From NCBI GenBank assembly GCA_965248235.1, contig CBDFIU010000005.1, positions 1,674,001-1,738,000 of the forward strand: DNA of 64,000 nucleotides, written 5' to 3'. Shown here piece after piece: positions 25,182 to 35,290 of this stretch (positions are counted from its first letter, which is position 1; the number at the start of each line of letters is the position of its first letter). A program made the translations under genes and the position numbers. The notes beneath the pieces are model-generated. The model saw only the letters and a list, made by a program, of their open reading frames with translations, did not search any database and was not told the DNA's origin. This stretch comes from UBA6623 sp965248235. Its GTDB lineage: Bacteria; Acidobacteriota; Terriglobia; Bryobacterales; UBA6623.

Positions 25182-26263
25182 AGAGAGAGTTTACGTTCCG
25201 GCGTCTCGTCTTCGCTCACGAGCAGGTTCTGCGCATCCGCCGTCGCCGCGGCTTGCGGTACCTCGGCGGGTTGGGAAACCGGCGAGAAGCGAAACCACTT
25301 CCGCATGTAGGCTTCGTCCACCCGTTTGCGCTCCTGGATCACACGCCGTTTCTCCATCACCCGCGACCAGTCGCGGCCAAACAGATAGAAAGCTTTGAGC
25401 GACGAACGTTCGGCGATCAAACAGTAGGCCAAAATCCCCAGGTCGCGCACCAAGATCGGGACGAAATTCCGCATATAGATGCCCGCCGTAATATTCTTCG
25501 CCCGCATCAAGAAGCGATTCTTCACCGAATGCATATTGATGTCGGGAGGAAGGAAGCGACGCATCCCCGGCCGCAGCTTGCGGACGTGATACCCAAACGC
25601 GACCGGCGTGTACATGCACTTCCAACCGTAGAGTTGCGCGCGCCAAGCCACGTCGGCGTCTTCGCGGTAGGCAAAGAAGTCCGAATCGAAAAACTCGCCT
25701 TCGACCGAGATATCGTCGATCATCTCGCGCCGGTAGCACGCCGCCGCCGCCGAGGCGCCGAAGACGTATTCAAAGTCACGGAAGTTCCCGTTGTCGGTCT
25801 CCAAACAACCCCGGTCGTGATGCCGCAGCATGGGGTTGAAATAGATGCCCGTCGTGTCGACCACGCGCTGATCGGGAATCTGAAACGAGGCGTCCATCAT
25901 CAACAACTTGCCGCAAACGGTACCAAGCCTGGGGTGAGCTTCGGCAACCTGCATCAGTTGGGAGCAGAAGTCCGGCAGCAACAGCACGTCGGGGTTCAGC
26001 GTCAGCACCCAATCGCCGCGCGACATCGAGATCGCCTGGTTTTGCGCGCCGGCAAAGCCGATATTTTCCTCGTTGTAGACGACGAGGCAACGGTCTTCGA
26101 AGTGCTCCAGGATATCCGTCGTGCCGTCGGTCGAAGCATTGTCCACCACGATCACTTGCAGGTGCGGGTGTCTCTGCTCCAGCACCGATTCCAGGCAACG
26201 GCGTATGAACCGCCCGCTGTTGTAGGTGACGATCGTCACCGAAAGCATGTACTCTTGCGACAT
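25178..26263 (-). CDS. GT2-family glycosyltransferase
   Basis: A 361-residue inverting GT-A enzyme. The N-terminus VTIVTYNSGRFIRRCLESV and IVVDNASTDGT bind the nucleotide; LTLNPDVLLLPDF carries the DxD-like site, and the acceptor-side motif FAYREDADVAWRAQLYGW is typical of rhamnosyltransferase-like proteins. The C-terminal 100 residues are hydrophobic and basic and may associate with the membrane. It is the third gene of four tightly packed glycosyltransferases. Confidence 0.9.
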   Translation of the reverse strand: MSQEYMLSVTIVTYNSGRFIRRCLESVLEQRHPHLQVIVVDNASTDGTTDILEHFEDRCLVVYNEENIGFAGAQNQAISMSRGDWVLTLNPDVLLLPDFCSQLMQVAEAHPRLGTVCGKLLMMDASFQIPDQRVVDTTGIYFNPMLRHHDRGCLETDNGNFRDFEYVFGASAAAACYRREMIDDISVEGEFFDSDFFAYREDADVAWRAQLYGWKCMYTPVAFGYHVRKLRPGMRRFLPPDINMHSVKNRFLMRAKNITAGIYMRNFVPILVRDLGILAYCLIAERSSLKAFYLFGRDWSRVMEKRRVIQERKRVDEAYMRKWFRFSPVSQPAEVPQAAATADAQNLLVSEDETPERKLSL

Positions 26264-26276
26264 GAACTCGACTCGA

Positions 26277-27233
26277 TTAGTGCTGAATCGCGGAAGATCG
26301 ATCTACACCTCGGCCGGGAGTCCGCGATTTGGGCAGACGCCTCCCGGCAAGCAACCGTAAAACTTTTGCATAGGCTTTTCGCTCGTCCTGCCGCATGGTT
26401 CCAAGCGACCAAAGCCAACGACCGAAAACCCCAATAAAAACAACCGGAACCAACCAGGAATGGACCCGGTTCGTGAAGTGTTTCTTGCTGAAACGTAACA
26501 GATTACCATACCAAGCCAGGCGACGCATTTCCAAGCCGGCCGACCGCAGCGAATGCGCCCCTTCGTGTCGCGCCGCGCAGCCCGGTACGTAGCGAATTCG
26601 ATACCCAGCCTCGTGCAGCCGGCGACACAAATCGACATCCTCGAACCAAATCGGGTGGAACTGTTCGTCCAATGCCCCGACCGCCTTCAACGCATCGCGG
26701 CGCACCATCAAGAACGCACCCGCGGGTTGTTCGACATCCTGTTCCTCGTGGGCGTCGAAATTCGGCAAACGATAGCGCCGATTGACGGGATTCGACGGCC
26801 ATAGCCGATTCCAACCGAGCGTCTCAAGCGCCAACGTCGCCGCCGTGGGGAAAGCCCGCACATTAAACCCGATCTGCGGTCGGCCTTGTTCATCCACCAG
26901 CCGGCCGGCGGCCGCGCCCACGCCCTCCTCGAGGCATCGCTCGGCCAGAGCGTCAATCGGCGTCGTCAGCCGAGCGTCGGGATTCAACAAGAGAACGAGC
27001 GGTTCGTTCGATGCCGCCAGGCCCTGATTCACCGCCGCGGCGAAGCCGCGATTCTCCCGATTGCGAATCAGCAGGGCTTCCGGATGCCCGCGTTCGACCA
27101 CTCGACAGGTGTCGTCGATCGAAGCATTATCAATCACCACCGGCCGCGCCGCCCCGCCCAGCGACGCCAGGCAAGACGCGATTTGCCGTCCCGAGTTGTA
27201 AGTCACAACGACGGCAACAACCTGGGGGCTCAT
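26277..27233 (-). CDS. GT2-family glycosyltransferase
   Basis: A 318-residue enzyme starting at ATG 27233, which overlaps the upstream stop (ATGA). A longer open frame continues upstream but lies antiparallel in phase to the next gene and is not credible. Motifs are VVAVVVTYNSGRQIASCL, VIDNASIDDT, LLLNPDARL and WFEDVDLCRRLHEAGYR. A hydrophobic segment (VPVVFIGVFGRWLWSL) lies near the C-terminus. It is likely to work in the same glycan pathway as its neighbours. Confidence 0.9.
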   Translation of the reverse strand: MSPQVVAVVVTYNSGRQIASCLASLGGAARPVVIDNASIDDTCRVVERGHPEALLIRNRENRGFAAAVNQGLAASNEPLVLLLNPDARLTTPIDALAERCLEEGVGAAAGRLVDEQGRPQIGFNVRAFPTAATLALETLGWNRLWPSNPVNRRYRLPNFDAHEEQDVEQPAGAFLMVRRDALKAVGALDEQFHPIWFEDVDLCRRLHEAGYRIRYVPGCAARHEGAHSLRSAGLEMRRLAWYGNLLRFSKKHFTNRVHSWLVPVVFIGVFGRWLWSLGTMRQDERKAYAKVLRLLAGRRLPKSRTPGRGVDRSSAIQH

Positions 27234-28258
27234 AGGGACCGCTCCGCCGTCGGGCCGACGAATCGAAAATACCACTTCCAATACGTGTCCCAGCTTGTGG
27301 TGCGTTGCACTTGGGCGATCTGCTCCTCGGCCGCGGTCAGTACGGCCGACAGGCTGTCGGCCTCGGCACGCGCCCGCAAATTCCCCGACGAGGCCCGTAT
27401 GCCGCCGAACCGTCGCACGCCGCGCGCCAGACCCCGCAGCCACGCGCCCCCGCGGCCGCGAGAGATCGCCATCGCCGCCCACAAGATCTGCGCCGCGGCG
27501 ATCGATCGAGCGAAGCGCATCCACATCCGCGGCGAGTAAAACTTCGCCAACAGCAATACTTGGTGACACGTCATCCATTCGATCGTCCGGCTGCTCCATG
27601 CCCCGGCGGTCGCGCTGCCCCGATGGTACGCCGTCGCGCGCGGAACATAACGGCCGGGCAAACCGGCCGCGGCCGCGCGCAATCCGAGATCCGCATCTTC
27701 CAAATACGCGAAAAACCGCTCCTCCAGCAAACCCACTCGCTCGAAAAACGTTCGCCGAAAAACCGTCACCGTCGCGGAGGGAAAATAGGTTGTGCGCTCC
27801 GCGTCGAACCACGGGCCGTCCGCCTTGCCGTGACCCAGCCGCCACGACGTGCCCCCGCGACACACCGCGTCGCCCGCGCCGTCGATGCGGCGCCGGTCGT
27901 CGTAGTCGAGCGTCTTTCCTGTAGCGAACCACACGTCCTCTCGTTCGAGCGCGGGCAACAGCGCGCTCAGCCAATCCTCGGCCAGCTCGATATCGTTGTT
28001 CACAAAGGCAACGAACTCGCCGCGGGCGGCGTCGATGCCGCGGTTCAACGCACGGCTGACGCCGATATTCTTATCGAGCGTGACCACATGCGCTCCCCAT
28101 TCACGAGCGGCTTCCACGGAACCGTCGCTCGAACCGTTGTCGACAACGATCGTTTCCACTTCGACGCCGGTGGGCCGATGCTGCGGTTTGATCGTGGCCA
28201 GCAGACGCAACAGCAACTCGCGGCGGTTCCAATTGGGAATGACGATGGAAACCGTCAT
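27230..28258 (-). CDS. GT2-family glycosyltransferase, first gene of the cluster
   Basis: A 342-residue enzyme from ATG 28258 (MTVSIVIPNWNRRE, the expected family start; the frame extends 28 codons upstream without support). IVVDNGSSDGSVEAA and VAFVNNDIELAEDW are the donor-site motifs, and FAYLEDADLGLRAAAAG the acceptor-site motif. The upstream region contains a REP-type palindrome rather than another gene, so the promoter should lie at about 28260-28380. No flippase, polymerase or chain-length gene accompanies the cluster. Confidence 0.9.
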   Translation of the reverse strand: MTVSIVIPNWNRRELLLRLLATIKPQHRPTGVEVETIVVDNGSSDGSVEAAREWGAHVVTLDKNIGVSRALNRGIDAARGEFVAFVNNDIELAEDWLSALLPALEREDVWFATGKTLDYDDRRRIDGAGDAVCRGGTSWRLGHGKADGPWFDAERTTYFPSATVTVFRRTFFERVGLLEERFFAYLEDADLGLRAAAAGLPGRYVPRATAYHRGSATAGAWSSRTIEWMTCHQVLLLAKFYSPRMWMRFARSIAAAQILWAAMAISRGRGGAWLRGLARGVRRFGGIRASSGNLRARAEADSLSAVLTAAEEQIAQVQRTTSWDTYWKWYFRFVGPTAERSL

Positions 28259-28383
28259 CTCACGCTCTAGGGAGCGATCCAGACGCGGCAAAAAAGGCGG
28301 GCTCTTCTTGAATACCACATCCGCGCGAAAGAAGGCAACCACCCGCGGCGAATTTTGGGCGCTTTTCGGAATTTCGGCGCCCG

Positions 28384-28505
28384 GCCCGCTTTTCTCATCG
28401 CGTGGCGAGGCGGGCGTACGTGAACAGTACGGTGAGCAAGCGCAACGACGTAATGGCGGGCCTGTCGTGTGCTTTGCCCGTCAGGCGATGAGAAGAGCGG
28501 GCTAA
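28384..28505. repeat. REP-like palindrome (family 2), longest copy
   Basis: An outer inverted pair (CCCGCTTTTCTCATCGCGTG and GGCGATGAGAAGAGCGGGC) encloses about 70 bp with inner repeats. About 70 bp of it reappears, reverse complemented, at 57721-57790, including AAAGCACACGA and GTTGCGCTTGCTC. Confidence 0.82.
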
Positions 28506-28594
28506 GCTCGGGGGCCGGCGGCACGGCACGGCGCCGCTGATCTATCCTAACTTTCATCACTTGGCCGATTCCGCGAACCAACATCCGCCCCCCG

Positions 28595-29152
28595 ATGCGA
28601 ACCCTCCTTATCCTACGCCACGGCGAGGCCGAAGCCGCCGCGTCCTATGACCAAGACCATCAAAGACAGTTGACCGAACCGGGCCGCTCGAACGCTCGGC
28701 AGGTGGGCGCTTTCTTGAGCGCCATCGATCAGTCCCCTGATTCCATCATCTGCTCGACGGCCGCCCGCGCCCGCGAAACGGTCGAGGGAGCCGGCGAGGC
28801 CGGTGCTTGGAAATGCCCGCTACGATTCGAGCGCGAAATCTATGAATCCTCACCGGGTTTGGTCCTCGACGATATCCAACGGGAAACCGATATCACCCGC
28901 CGTCTGTTGCTCGCCGGCCACGAGCCCACTTGCTCGGCGTTGGTTCGCGCGCTTGCGGAACGCGGCCCGCTGCCGTTTCCGCCGGCGGCTATGGCCTGCC
29001 TCGCCTTCGACATCGAAAGCTGGGCCGATGCGGCCCCCGGCCGAGGACGCCTGCTGTGGGTGGTCACGCCGCAATTGCTGAGCAAGGGCCTGTGGAACGC
29101 TTTCAGAATCCCGCGCCGTCACGCACCCACAAAAAGAAATACTGAGCCCTAA
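28595..29152 (+). CDS. SixA-like phosphohistidine phosphatase
   Basis: A 185-residue histidine phosphatase with RHG at residues 8-10 (LILRHGEAE), a downstream Arg in STAARARETVEGA, and the second His in LLAGHEPTCS. These are the catalytic features of the branch to which SixA belongs, which removes phosphate from phosphohistidine proteins. The C-terminal 20 residues are basic and variable. It stands alone, divergent from the glycosyltransferase operon. Confidence 0.85.
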   Translation: MRTLLILRHGEAEAAASYDQDHQRQLTEPGRSNARQVGAFLSAIDQSPDSIICSTAARARETVEGAGEAGAWKCPLRFEREIYESSPGLVLDDIQRETDITRRLLLAGHEPTCSALVRALAERGPLPFPPAAMACLAFDIESWADAAPGRGRLLWVVTPQLLSKGLWNAFRIPRRHAPTKRNTEP

Positions 29153-29276
29153 GCGCAAGCGGCGGGCCGACCCGTGCTATCACCCAATCCCGGAACGGGG
29201 CAAAACCCCCAAGCGCCCGGCGCGGAACTCCCACCCGTCAGCCCGTTGCAACCGACTTCCATCGAGAACGCCGCGC

Positions 29277-29870
29277 TCATCGTTCAACAACAGCTTCCGC
29301 GGCCGTCGGCTCCGCGTAGTGAAGCTGCTCAATCAAACTCGTGTACTTGAGCAGCTTCGCGCGGGATTGCAACTCGACCGCGGTCTCAAACGAAAGCTCG
29401 ACCGAATACACGTCGGCTCGCTCCGAATAGGAATAGCGCTCATAACGAGGCCCGGACCGCTCGACAAGCTCGATCAGAACATCCCAATAGCTTTCCTTCT
29501 TGAACCAGCGTCGCGGCTCGGCCGCTTCACGCGACAAGCTCACGTCGCCGCGTTTGCCTCGAACGACAATCAGATTGCAACGCGAAGCCTCGAAGGGCCG
29601 ATCGGGGAGCGGGTCGGGGAAGGTTGTCAACAAAGCGGCCAAATCGTCCTCGTTGGCGTCGAGCGGCTGCCAGCGATAGCGCGACGGGCCGCTCACGAGA
29701 GTTCCCCGGGAAAGAATGTCACGAATGCGAGCCGCGTCCTTACCCGTCAGGCCGAGAATACGTTCAACCAGCTCGCGAGCCGGTATGTCCTGTCGCGCAA
29801 CCGGGCTCATGCTGACATACCCCGCAGCTTCCGAGCTGATCTTGGTCGGGATGTGTTCCGGCAGAGCCAA
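29277..29870 (-). CDS. Conserved-looking protein of unknown function
   Basis: A 197-residue soluble protein with a possible TTG start at 29870; an internal ATG (residue 21) is an alternative. It has a helical N-terminal part (RELVERILGLTGKDAARIRDI) and a mixed C-terminal part ending ELQSRAKLLKYTSLIEQLHY. No membrane segment, catalytic motif or known domain was recognised. Codon pattern and length support a real gene. It is convergent with the SixA-like gene and divergent from queC. Confidence 0.6.
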   Translation of the reverse strand: MALPEHIPTKISSEAAGYVSMSPVARQDIPARELVERILGLTGKDAARIRDILSRGTLVSGPSRYRWQPLDANEDDLAALLTTFPDPLPDRPFEASRCNLIVVRGKRGDVSLSREAAEPRRWFKKESYWDVLIELVERSGPRYERYSYSERADVYSVELSFETAVELQSRAKLLKYTSLIEQLHYAEPTAAEAVVER

Positions 29871-30000
29871 GATGGACTTCGCGTAAGCGCCTCGCCGACA
29901 AACACATCCGCGAGGGACGCGCGGGCGAAGGCGGCACCGACATCAATACTAGATTCTACTCCGGCCGGTCGCCGGATCGACCGCAGGCTATCATGATTCC

Positions 30001-30690
30001 ATGTCCGGCGACGAAAAGCCCCTGGCCGTGGTCTTGCTCAGCGGCGGGATGGATAGCTGCGTTACCGCGACCCTGGCGGCTCGCGGCCATCGTTTGGCTC
30101 TGTTGCACTCGAGCTATGGGCAGCGCACCGAAGCCCGCGAGCAGCGAGCCTTCGACGAGATCGCCGACCGACTCGGTGCCCGGCTACGCCTCGGAATCGA
30201 CCAGCGCTATATGACGGCGATCGGCGGCTCGGCGCTGACCGACCGCTCGATCGACGTGCCCAGGGCCGACCCGGCGGCGGCGGATAGCGGCGTCATCCCG
30301 ATCACCTATGTACCCTTCCGCAATGCCCATTTCCTCTCGGCGGCGGTGTCGTGGGCCGAAGTGATCGGTGCCGGCAAGATCTTCATCGGCGCGGTCGAGC
30401 AGGATAGCTCGGGCTATCCCGACTGCCGCCCGGCGTATTACAAAGCTTTCGAAGGCGTGATCGAGGCTGGGACGCGACCCGAGACCGAGATCGAGATCGA
30501 GACGCCGCTGATCGGACTCTCGAAAGTCGAGATCATTCGCCAAGGGTTGGCTTTGGGGGCGCCGTTGGAGTTGACCTGGTCGTGCTACCAGTCATCGGTG
30601 ACGCCTTGCGGCGCTTGCGATAGTTGCGAGTTGCGCCGGCGGGCGTTTGAACAAGCGGGGGTCGAAGACCCGGGGCGCGCCCTGACCTAA
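30001..30690 (+). CDS. queC: 7-cyano-7-deazaguanine synthase
   Basis: A 229-residue enzyme converting 7-carboxy-7-deazaguanine to preQ0 in queuosine synthesis, using ATP and ammonia. The PP-loop SGGMDS is at residues 14-19. The C-terminal zinc site has Cys residues in WSCYQSS, TPCGACDSC. Length and order fit QueC. No other queuosine genes are adjacent. A GC hairpin and T-tract follow the stop. Confidence 0.95.
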   Translation: MSGDEKPLAVVLLSGGMDSCVTATLAARGHRLALLHSSYGQRTEAREQRAFDEIADRLGARLRLGIDQRYMTAIGGSALTDRSIDVPRADPAAADSGVIPITYVPFRNAHFLSAAVSWAEVIGAGKIFIGAVEQDSSGYPDCRPAYYKAFEGVIEAGTRPETEIEIETPLIGLSKVEIIRQGLALGAPLELTWSCYQSSVTPCGACDSCELRRRAFEQAGVEDPGRALT

Positions 30691-30746
30691 GCAACCGGCG
30701 GGAAGTCAAGGGTGTCGAAAACCGGGAGATGGGCGGTCACGTGGAT

Positions 30747-30790
30747 GCGGCGGCCGGGCTTTCCCGCCGCCCCTTCAGGGCCCTCTTTTT
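30747..30790 (+). terminator. Terminator after queC
   Basis: GCGGCGG pairs with CCGCCGC around a 10-base loop (30747-30770). A short AGGGCCCT palindrome and TTTTT (30786-30790) follow. A separate 8-bp palindrome (CCTAGGGT/ACCCTAGG, 30805-30836) lies between this and the convergent kinase pseudogene and may serve the other strand. Confidence 0.5.
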
Positions 30791-30893
30791 ACTCTGCCTC
30801 TGTACCTAGGGTTCCGCCTGTCGGCTCCACCCTAGGCTATATTCCCGCCGCCGCTTCGCGGCTCGGGAGCGAATGCGGCATCCCCCCCCGGCT

Positions 30894-33481
30894 TCAGCGG
30901 TCGCGGAACTCTTCGAACCAATTCTGTACGATGCGGATGCGGGGCTTGCGGTCGTCGTCGCCCAGGGTTTCAATGGTGATGAAGCGGCGGCCGTCGAGCG
31001 AGACGTCATAAGTGGGATGGTGAAACTGCCAACCGAGCCCGGGGTCGCTAAACAGCTCGGTCACCGGCCCGACCGAGAAGCTCGGCTCTGTCGAAACCGC
31101 CGCCGCGTAGAGCGTATCGCCCTTGACGCAAAAAATCTCCTTGCCGTTGCGGCTCCAGCGGGCTTGCGAACCACCGCCTTCTGAAACCTGCCACTTTCCC
31201 GCGCCTTCGGGGAAGGGGCGGACGTAGACTTCGAAGCTCCCCGATTCGTTGGAGCTATAGGTGACAAAGCGGCCGTCCGGGGAAAACGTCGGCGCGGACG
31301 CTGTGAACTCCGAGACCAGGTAAGGCTGAGGTTCCTGCTCGTTGTCGGCGTCAGGCCGGACGCTCCAAATGCCGCCGGACGTGAACGCCAGAAGAAACCT
31401 CCCGTCGGGCGACCATTGCTCGACCAACGCGCCTTCGTGCAGCAACCGCGCCTCGGCGCTGCCGTCAGTCGGCTTGATGTAGATATCCCTGGTGCCGCCT
31501 CGCAATGACCAGAAGGCGATTTGCTTGCCGTCGGGAGACCACATGCAACGCGACTCGCGGGCCTTGTCAAATGTGAAGCGGGTCTTGATCGGCCGCTGCA
31601 CGTCGTGCAGCCAAATGTCTTCCCTCCACGCCGACGTATCGGCCGTCGGGCGAGAGCGACGGCAGAAAGATCGTTGTCTGAGGTTGGCCGATTTCGCCGA
31701 GCTTCCGGCCGGCGCGATCCCGCCAAACCAACTGTTGAAGGCGGCCCTTGACGTCTTCGAAGTAGACCAGCGTGCCGTCGTCGGCCACCGACGCACGGGC
31801 CCCTTGCGTCAAGGGGAAGGGGTCTCCCGCGGCAGCCATCTTTTCGACGGAGAACGGCAGCGCCCAAAGCGTGTTGTCTTCGAATCCCCGCCGATGGAGA
31901 ATATGTCCGCTCGGGGAGTAGGTTTCGATCAGGCCTTCCGCGACATCCGCTTCGCGGCCTGTTCGCAAGTCTCTGGCCACGATACGAATATTCTCGAGCG
32001 ACAGGCCCGCCGAGTAGAGCAAGATCCGGTCGCCGGCCGATTGCACAAGACGCGGCTGGATATGGTGCTCCTCGAAACGTGCTTTCGGTACTTCGAACAG
32101 CAACTGGGGCGTTCCGCCGCGCGGCGGCACTCTGTAAGTCTCCGAGTGGCCGGCCCTCCGGCGGAGAACACAATCGAGTTGCCTTCCGGGCTCCAGGCGC
32201 CGCCCCACGAGCTCCCACTCGGGAGTTCACAAATCTTTGTCGCTCCGCCGCCCTCGATGGAAATCCTTTTCACCTCGCCGCCCGATACAAAGGCCACGAA
32301 GCGGCTGTCGGGCGACCAAAACGGCTCGACACCCAGCCCCAGCGCGGCGCCCAGCTCACGGGCGGAGTCGGTTGTCAGATCGTGGAGCCAGAGGGTATTG
32401 CTATGCAATTGGCCGCCGACATAGGCGATGAAGCGCCCGTTCGGGGAGACAGCGGCGTTTCGCGTGAATTCGCCGCTGTTAAGGTCATCGGGCGCGAGCG
32501 AGAAGCGGCGTAGGGGTGCGGGCGGGGCAGGGTCGGCGGTTTGGAATTGCGCGCCGGAAAAAAAGGCGGCTGCCGCCAACACAACCGCCCCAACAACCGC
32601 CACGAACAGCCTAACCCCCTCTCCACCGGCCGCGCAATCGTCGACTTCCCCGATTCCAGCTTCCGCTTCAAGTTCGCCAAATCAACCAAGACCGATTCCA
32701 TGTCCTGGTAGCGGTCGTCGGCCTCCTTGGCGAGACACTTCTCGACGATCCATTCCAACTCGAGCGGCACCCCCGCGCGGCGAGCGGTCAGCGGCTCGTA
32801 CTCTTCGTGGAGAATCGAATAAAGAATCGCCTGCGGGTATTCACCCGGGAAAGGCATCTGGCCGACGATCATTTCGTAGAGCACCACGCCGAGCGACCAA
32901 ATGTCGGTGCGCTGGTCGACCGGGATGCCTTGCGCCTGCTCGGGCGACATGTAGGCCGGCGTGCCGAGCGTGGTGTTGTCCTCGGTCAGCTTCGAGCGGT
33001 CGGTCAGATGGGCCAACCCAAAGTCCATGATCTTGACAAGGCGGTCCTTGACGGTCTTTTCGATCAAGACGATGTTCGACGGCTTGATGTCGCGGTGGAA
33101 GATGCCTTTGCCGTGCGCTTCGCGCAGCCCCTTGGCGGTTTGCGTAGTGATGTCGATCACGTCGCGGAGCTTCAGCGGACCGTCGGCGATCGCATCGGCC
33201 AGGGTGCGGCCTTCGAGGAAGGCCATGGCGATGAAGGTTTCCCCGTCGGCCTCGTCGATTTCATGAACCGTGCAGATGTTGGGGTGATCGAGCGCCGCCG
33301 CGGCCTTGGCCTCGCGGACGAAGCGTTTCTTGGCTTCCTCGTTTGAGAGCATGTGCCGGGCGAGGAATTTGAGCGCGACGGTGCGTTCGAGCTTGGAGTC
33401 GACCGCCTTGTAGACCACACCCATGCCGCCCTCACCGAGCTTGTCGGTGATTTCGTAATGAGATATGACGCGGCCGATCAT
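30894..33481 (-). pseudogene. Ser/Thr kinase with TolB/WD40-like propeller, three frameshifts
   Basis: The kinase domain (MIGRVISHYEITDKLGEGG, HRDIKPSN, DFG, QRTDIWSLG) is intact in the first frame. The frame is then lost three times: near 32615-32619, where one G is missing from a run on the coding strand just before the membrane segment; near 32148-32154, one base missing; and near 31625-31627, one base extra. Joining the frames restores a membrane segment and a continuous PD40 propeller ending RIRIVQNWFEEFRDR, like the intact kinase at 38936. Two of the three sites are G or C runs, so sequencing error should be excluded before calling the gene dead. Confidence 0.85.
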
Positions 33482-33509
33482 GGTTTCCGGCGGCGGATGC
33501 GGCGGTTGC

Positions 33510-35162
33510 TCAGCTCGTCGCCACCTGTAAGACGGAATAGGAACGCGCCGGCAACTTGACGGTCATCTTCGAGCCGGCGCTGGGGGCGTCGAGGGTCGCC
33601 GGGGAGATGTTTGTCGGCTTGGCGAACGAATTGGCCGCTTTGAGGTCCTTGCCGGTTAGCGTCTCGGAGGCGAGCACCTTGGTCGGCGTCATGTCGCGGA
33701 AGGTGATTTCCACTTCACGCTCATTATCGAGGTCGCGGTTGAGCAACAGCAGGCTGCAATTGCCGTTGGCGGGGTCGTGCGTGGCCGAGATATCCACAAA
33801 GGGAACTTGCTCCTTCCTGCCGACGGCCGTGCCCGTGTAGTTAGCTCCGTATTTGCGCTCGATGTCGTAGGTTTCCGACTCGACCAACAGATCGAGTACG
33901 TCACCCTTGGCGTATTTGATGCCCCAGGCATAGGGGTAGTAGATTGTCTGGCGCATGACGCTGTCTTTGTTGGTGAACAGCGCGGCGATGACGTTGACGA
34001 TTTGCGCCAAACAGCCGACCTTCACTCGATCGGCTTGCCGCAACAGCGAATTGACCATGCCGCCGACGAGCAGGGCGTCTTCGAGGTTGTAGATCTCCTC
34101 GAGCAGCTTCGGCGCGAATTGGCCGCGGCCGTTCGTGTGGTCGCCGCTGCGGGCGCGATACCAGACATTCCATTCGTCGAAACTCAGCCACAGCTTCTTG
34201 GGCGACTTCAGCAGACCTCCGACATAGTCGCAAACCGCCACGGTCTCTTGGATCTGGCGCTCCATGTCGAGGTTGAACGCCAGGAAGCGAGTCGTGTCGC
34301 CGCCGGTATCCTCCTCGTTATTGCGGTAATAGCGGTGCAGCGACAGGCCGTCGACTTCGGAGTAGCATTCCTCGAGCACTTCGCGGTCCCACGCAAGGTA
34401 CGTCGGCATGAAAGGCCCGCTCGACCCGCACGCGATCTGCTCGGTCGTGCGATCGACGCTCGATGTCTGATTGGCCGCGTCACGCGCCTTACGGCCGTAT
34501 TCACGCGCCGGCATGTGACCGATCTGCCACCAGCCGTCCATCTCGTTGCCTAGGCACCAATACTTGACGTTGTGAGGCTTCTCGTAGCCGTGCTCGCGGC
34601 GCAGGTCGGCCCAGCGGGATCCCTTTTCGAGATTGCAGTACTCGACGAGCGCGACGTGCGTCTCGGGTGTGCCGGTGCCGAGGTTCGTCGCCATCAGAGG
34701 CTCGGTGCCGATGAGCTTGCACCAGTCCATAAACTCGTTAGTCCCGAATTGGTTGGTTTCCTGAGAATTCCAGGCACGGTCGAGCACGGTAGGACGGTCT
34801 TTCTTGGGACCCACGCCGTGCAGCCAATCGTAGCCGGAGACGAAGTTGCCGCCGGGATAGCGCATGATCGGGCACTGCAACTCCTGCATTTCCTTGACGA
34901 CGTCTTTACGGAAGCCGTTCTCGTCCGCCAGAGGCGAACCGGGTTCGTAGACGCCGCCATAGATCGAGCGGCCAAGGTGTTCGAGGAAGCCGCCCATCAA
35001 TCGCGGGTTCATCTCGGCACGCACGCGCGAGGCGTTGACGGTCACCTTGGTGGGGCCGCCGGATTGGGCGTAGCCGAGGCTGGTGAGCCACGAAGGGGCC
35101 GACAAGGCGGCCGAGGAAGCAACGAGGGTCTTGAGGAAATCGCGTCGTTTATTGTCAGTCAT
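33510..35162 (-). CDS. GH51 alpha-L-arabinofuranosidase, Tat-exported
   Basis: A 550-residue exported glycoside hydrolase, counted from ATG 35162. The N-terminus MTDNKRRDFLKTLVASSAAL is a twin-arginine signal. The family signatures are NEMDG with the acid/base Glu near 207 (CLGNEMDGWW) and the nucleophile Glu near 330 (SFDEWNVWY), followed by a C-terminal beta domain. The enzyme releases terminal arabinofuranose from arabinan or arabinoxylan in the periplasm or outside. It lies between the kinase pseudogene and a TPR protein on the same strand, with 128 bp to the latter. Confidence 0.93.
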   Translation of the reverse strand: MTDNKRRDFLKTLVASSAALSAPSWLTSLGYAQSGGPTKVTVNASRVRAEMNPRLMGGFLEHLGRSIYGGVYEPGSPLADENGFRKDVVKEMQELQCPIMRYPGGNFVSGYDWLHGVGPKKDRPTVLDRAWNSQETNQFGTNEFMDWCKLIGTEPLMATNLGTGTPETHVALVEYCNLEKGSRWADLRREHGYEKPHNVKYWCLGNEMDGWWQIGHMPAREYGRKARDAANQTSSVDRTTEQIACGSSGPFMPTYLAWDREVLEECYSEVDGLSLHRYYRNNEEDTGGDTTRFLAFNLDMERQIQETVAVCDYVGGLLKSPKKLWLSFDEWNVWYRARSGDHTNGRGQFAPKLLEEIYNLEDALLVGGMVNSLLRQADRVKVGCLAQIVNVIAALFTNKDSVMRQTIYYPYAWGIKYAKGDVLDLLVESETYDIERKYGANYTGTAVGRKEQVPFVDISATHDPANGNCSLLLLNRDLDNEREVEITFRDMTPTKVLASETLTGKDLKAANSFAKPTNISPATLDAPSAGSKMTVKLPARSYSVLQVATS

Positions 35163-35290
35163 TGGAAAATGCTCAAAGCTTGCAAGGTAAATGATGCTGG
35201 GGGCCGGACGATGTTCGCCCGTCCAGGTCAGTAGATAGGGTACGACACCGAGCCGGTCAAACGGTAGGCCTGGAGAAGGGAAAAGAGCGT

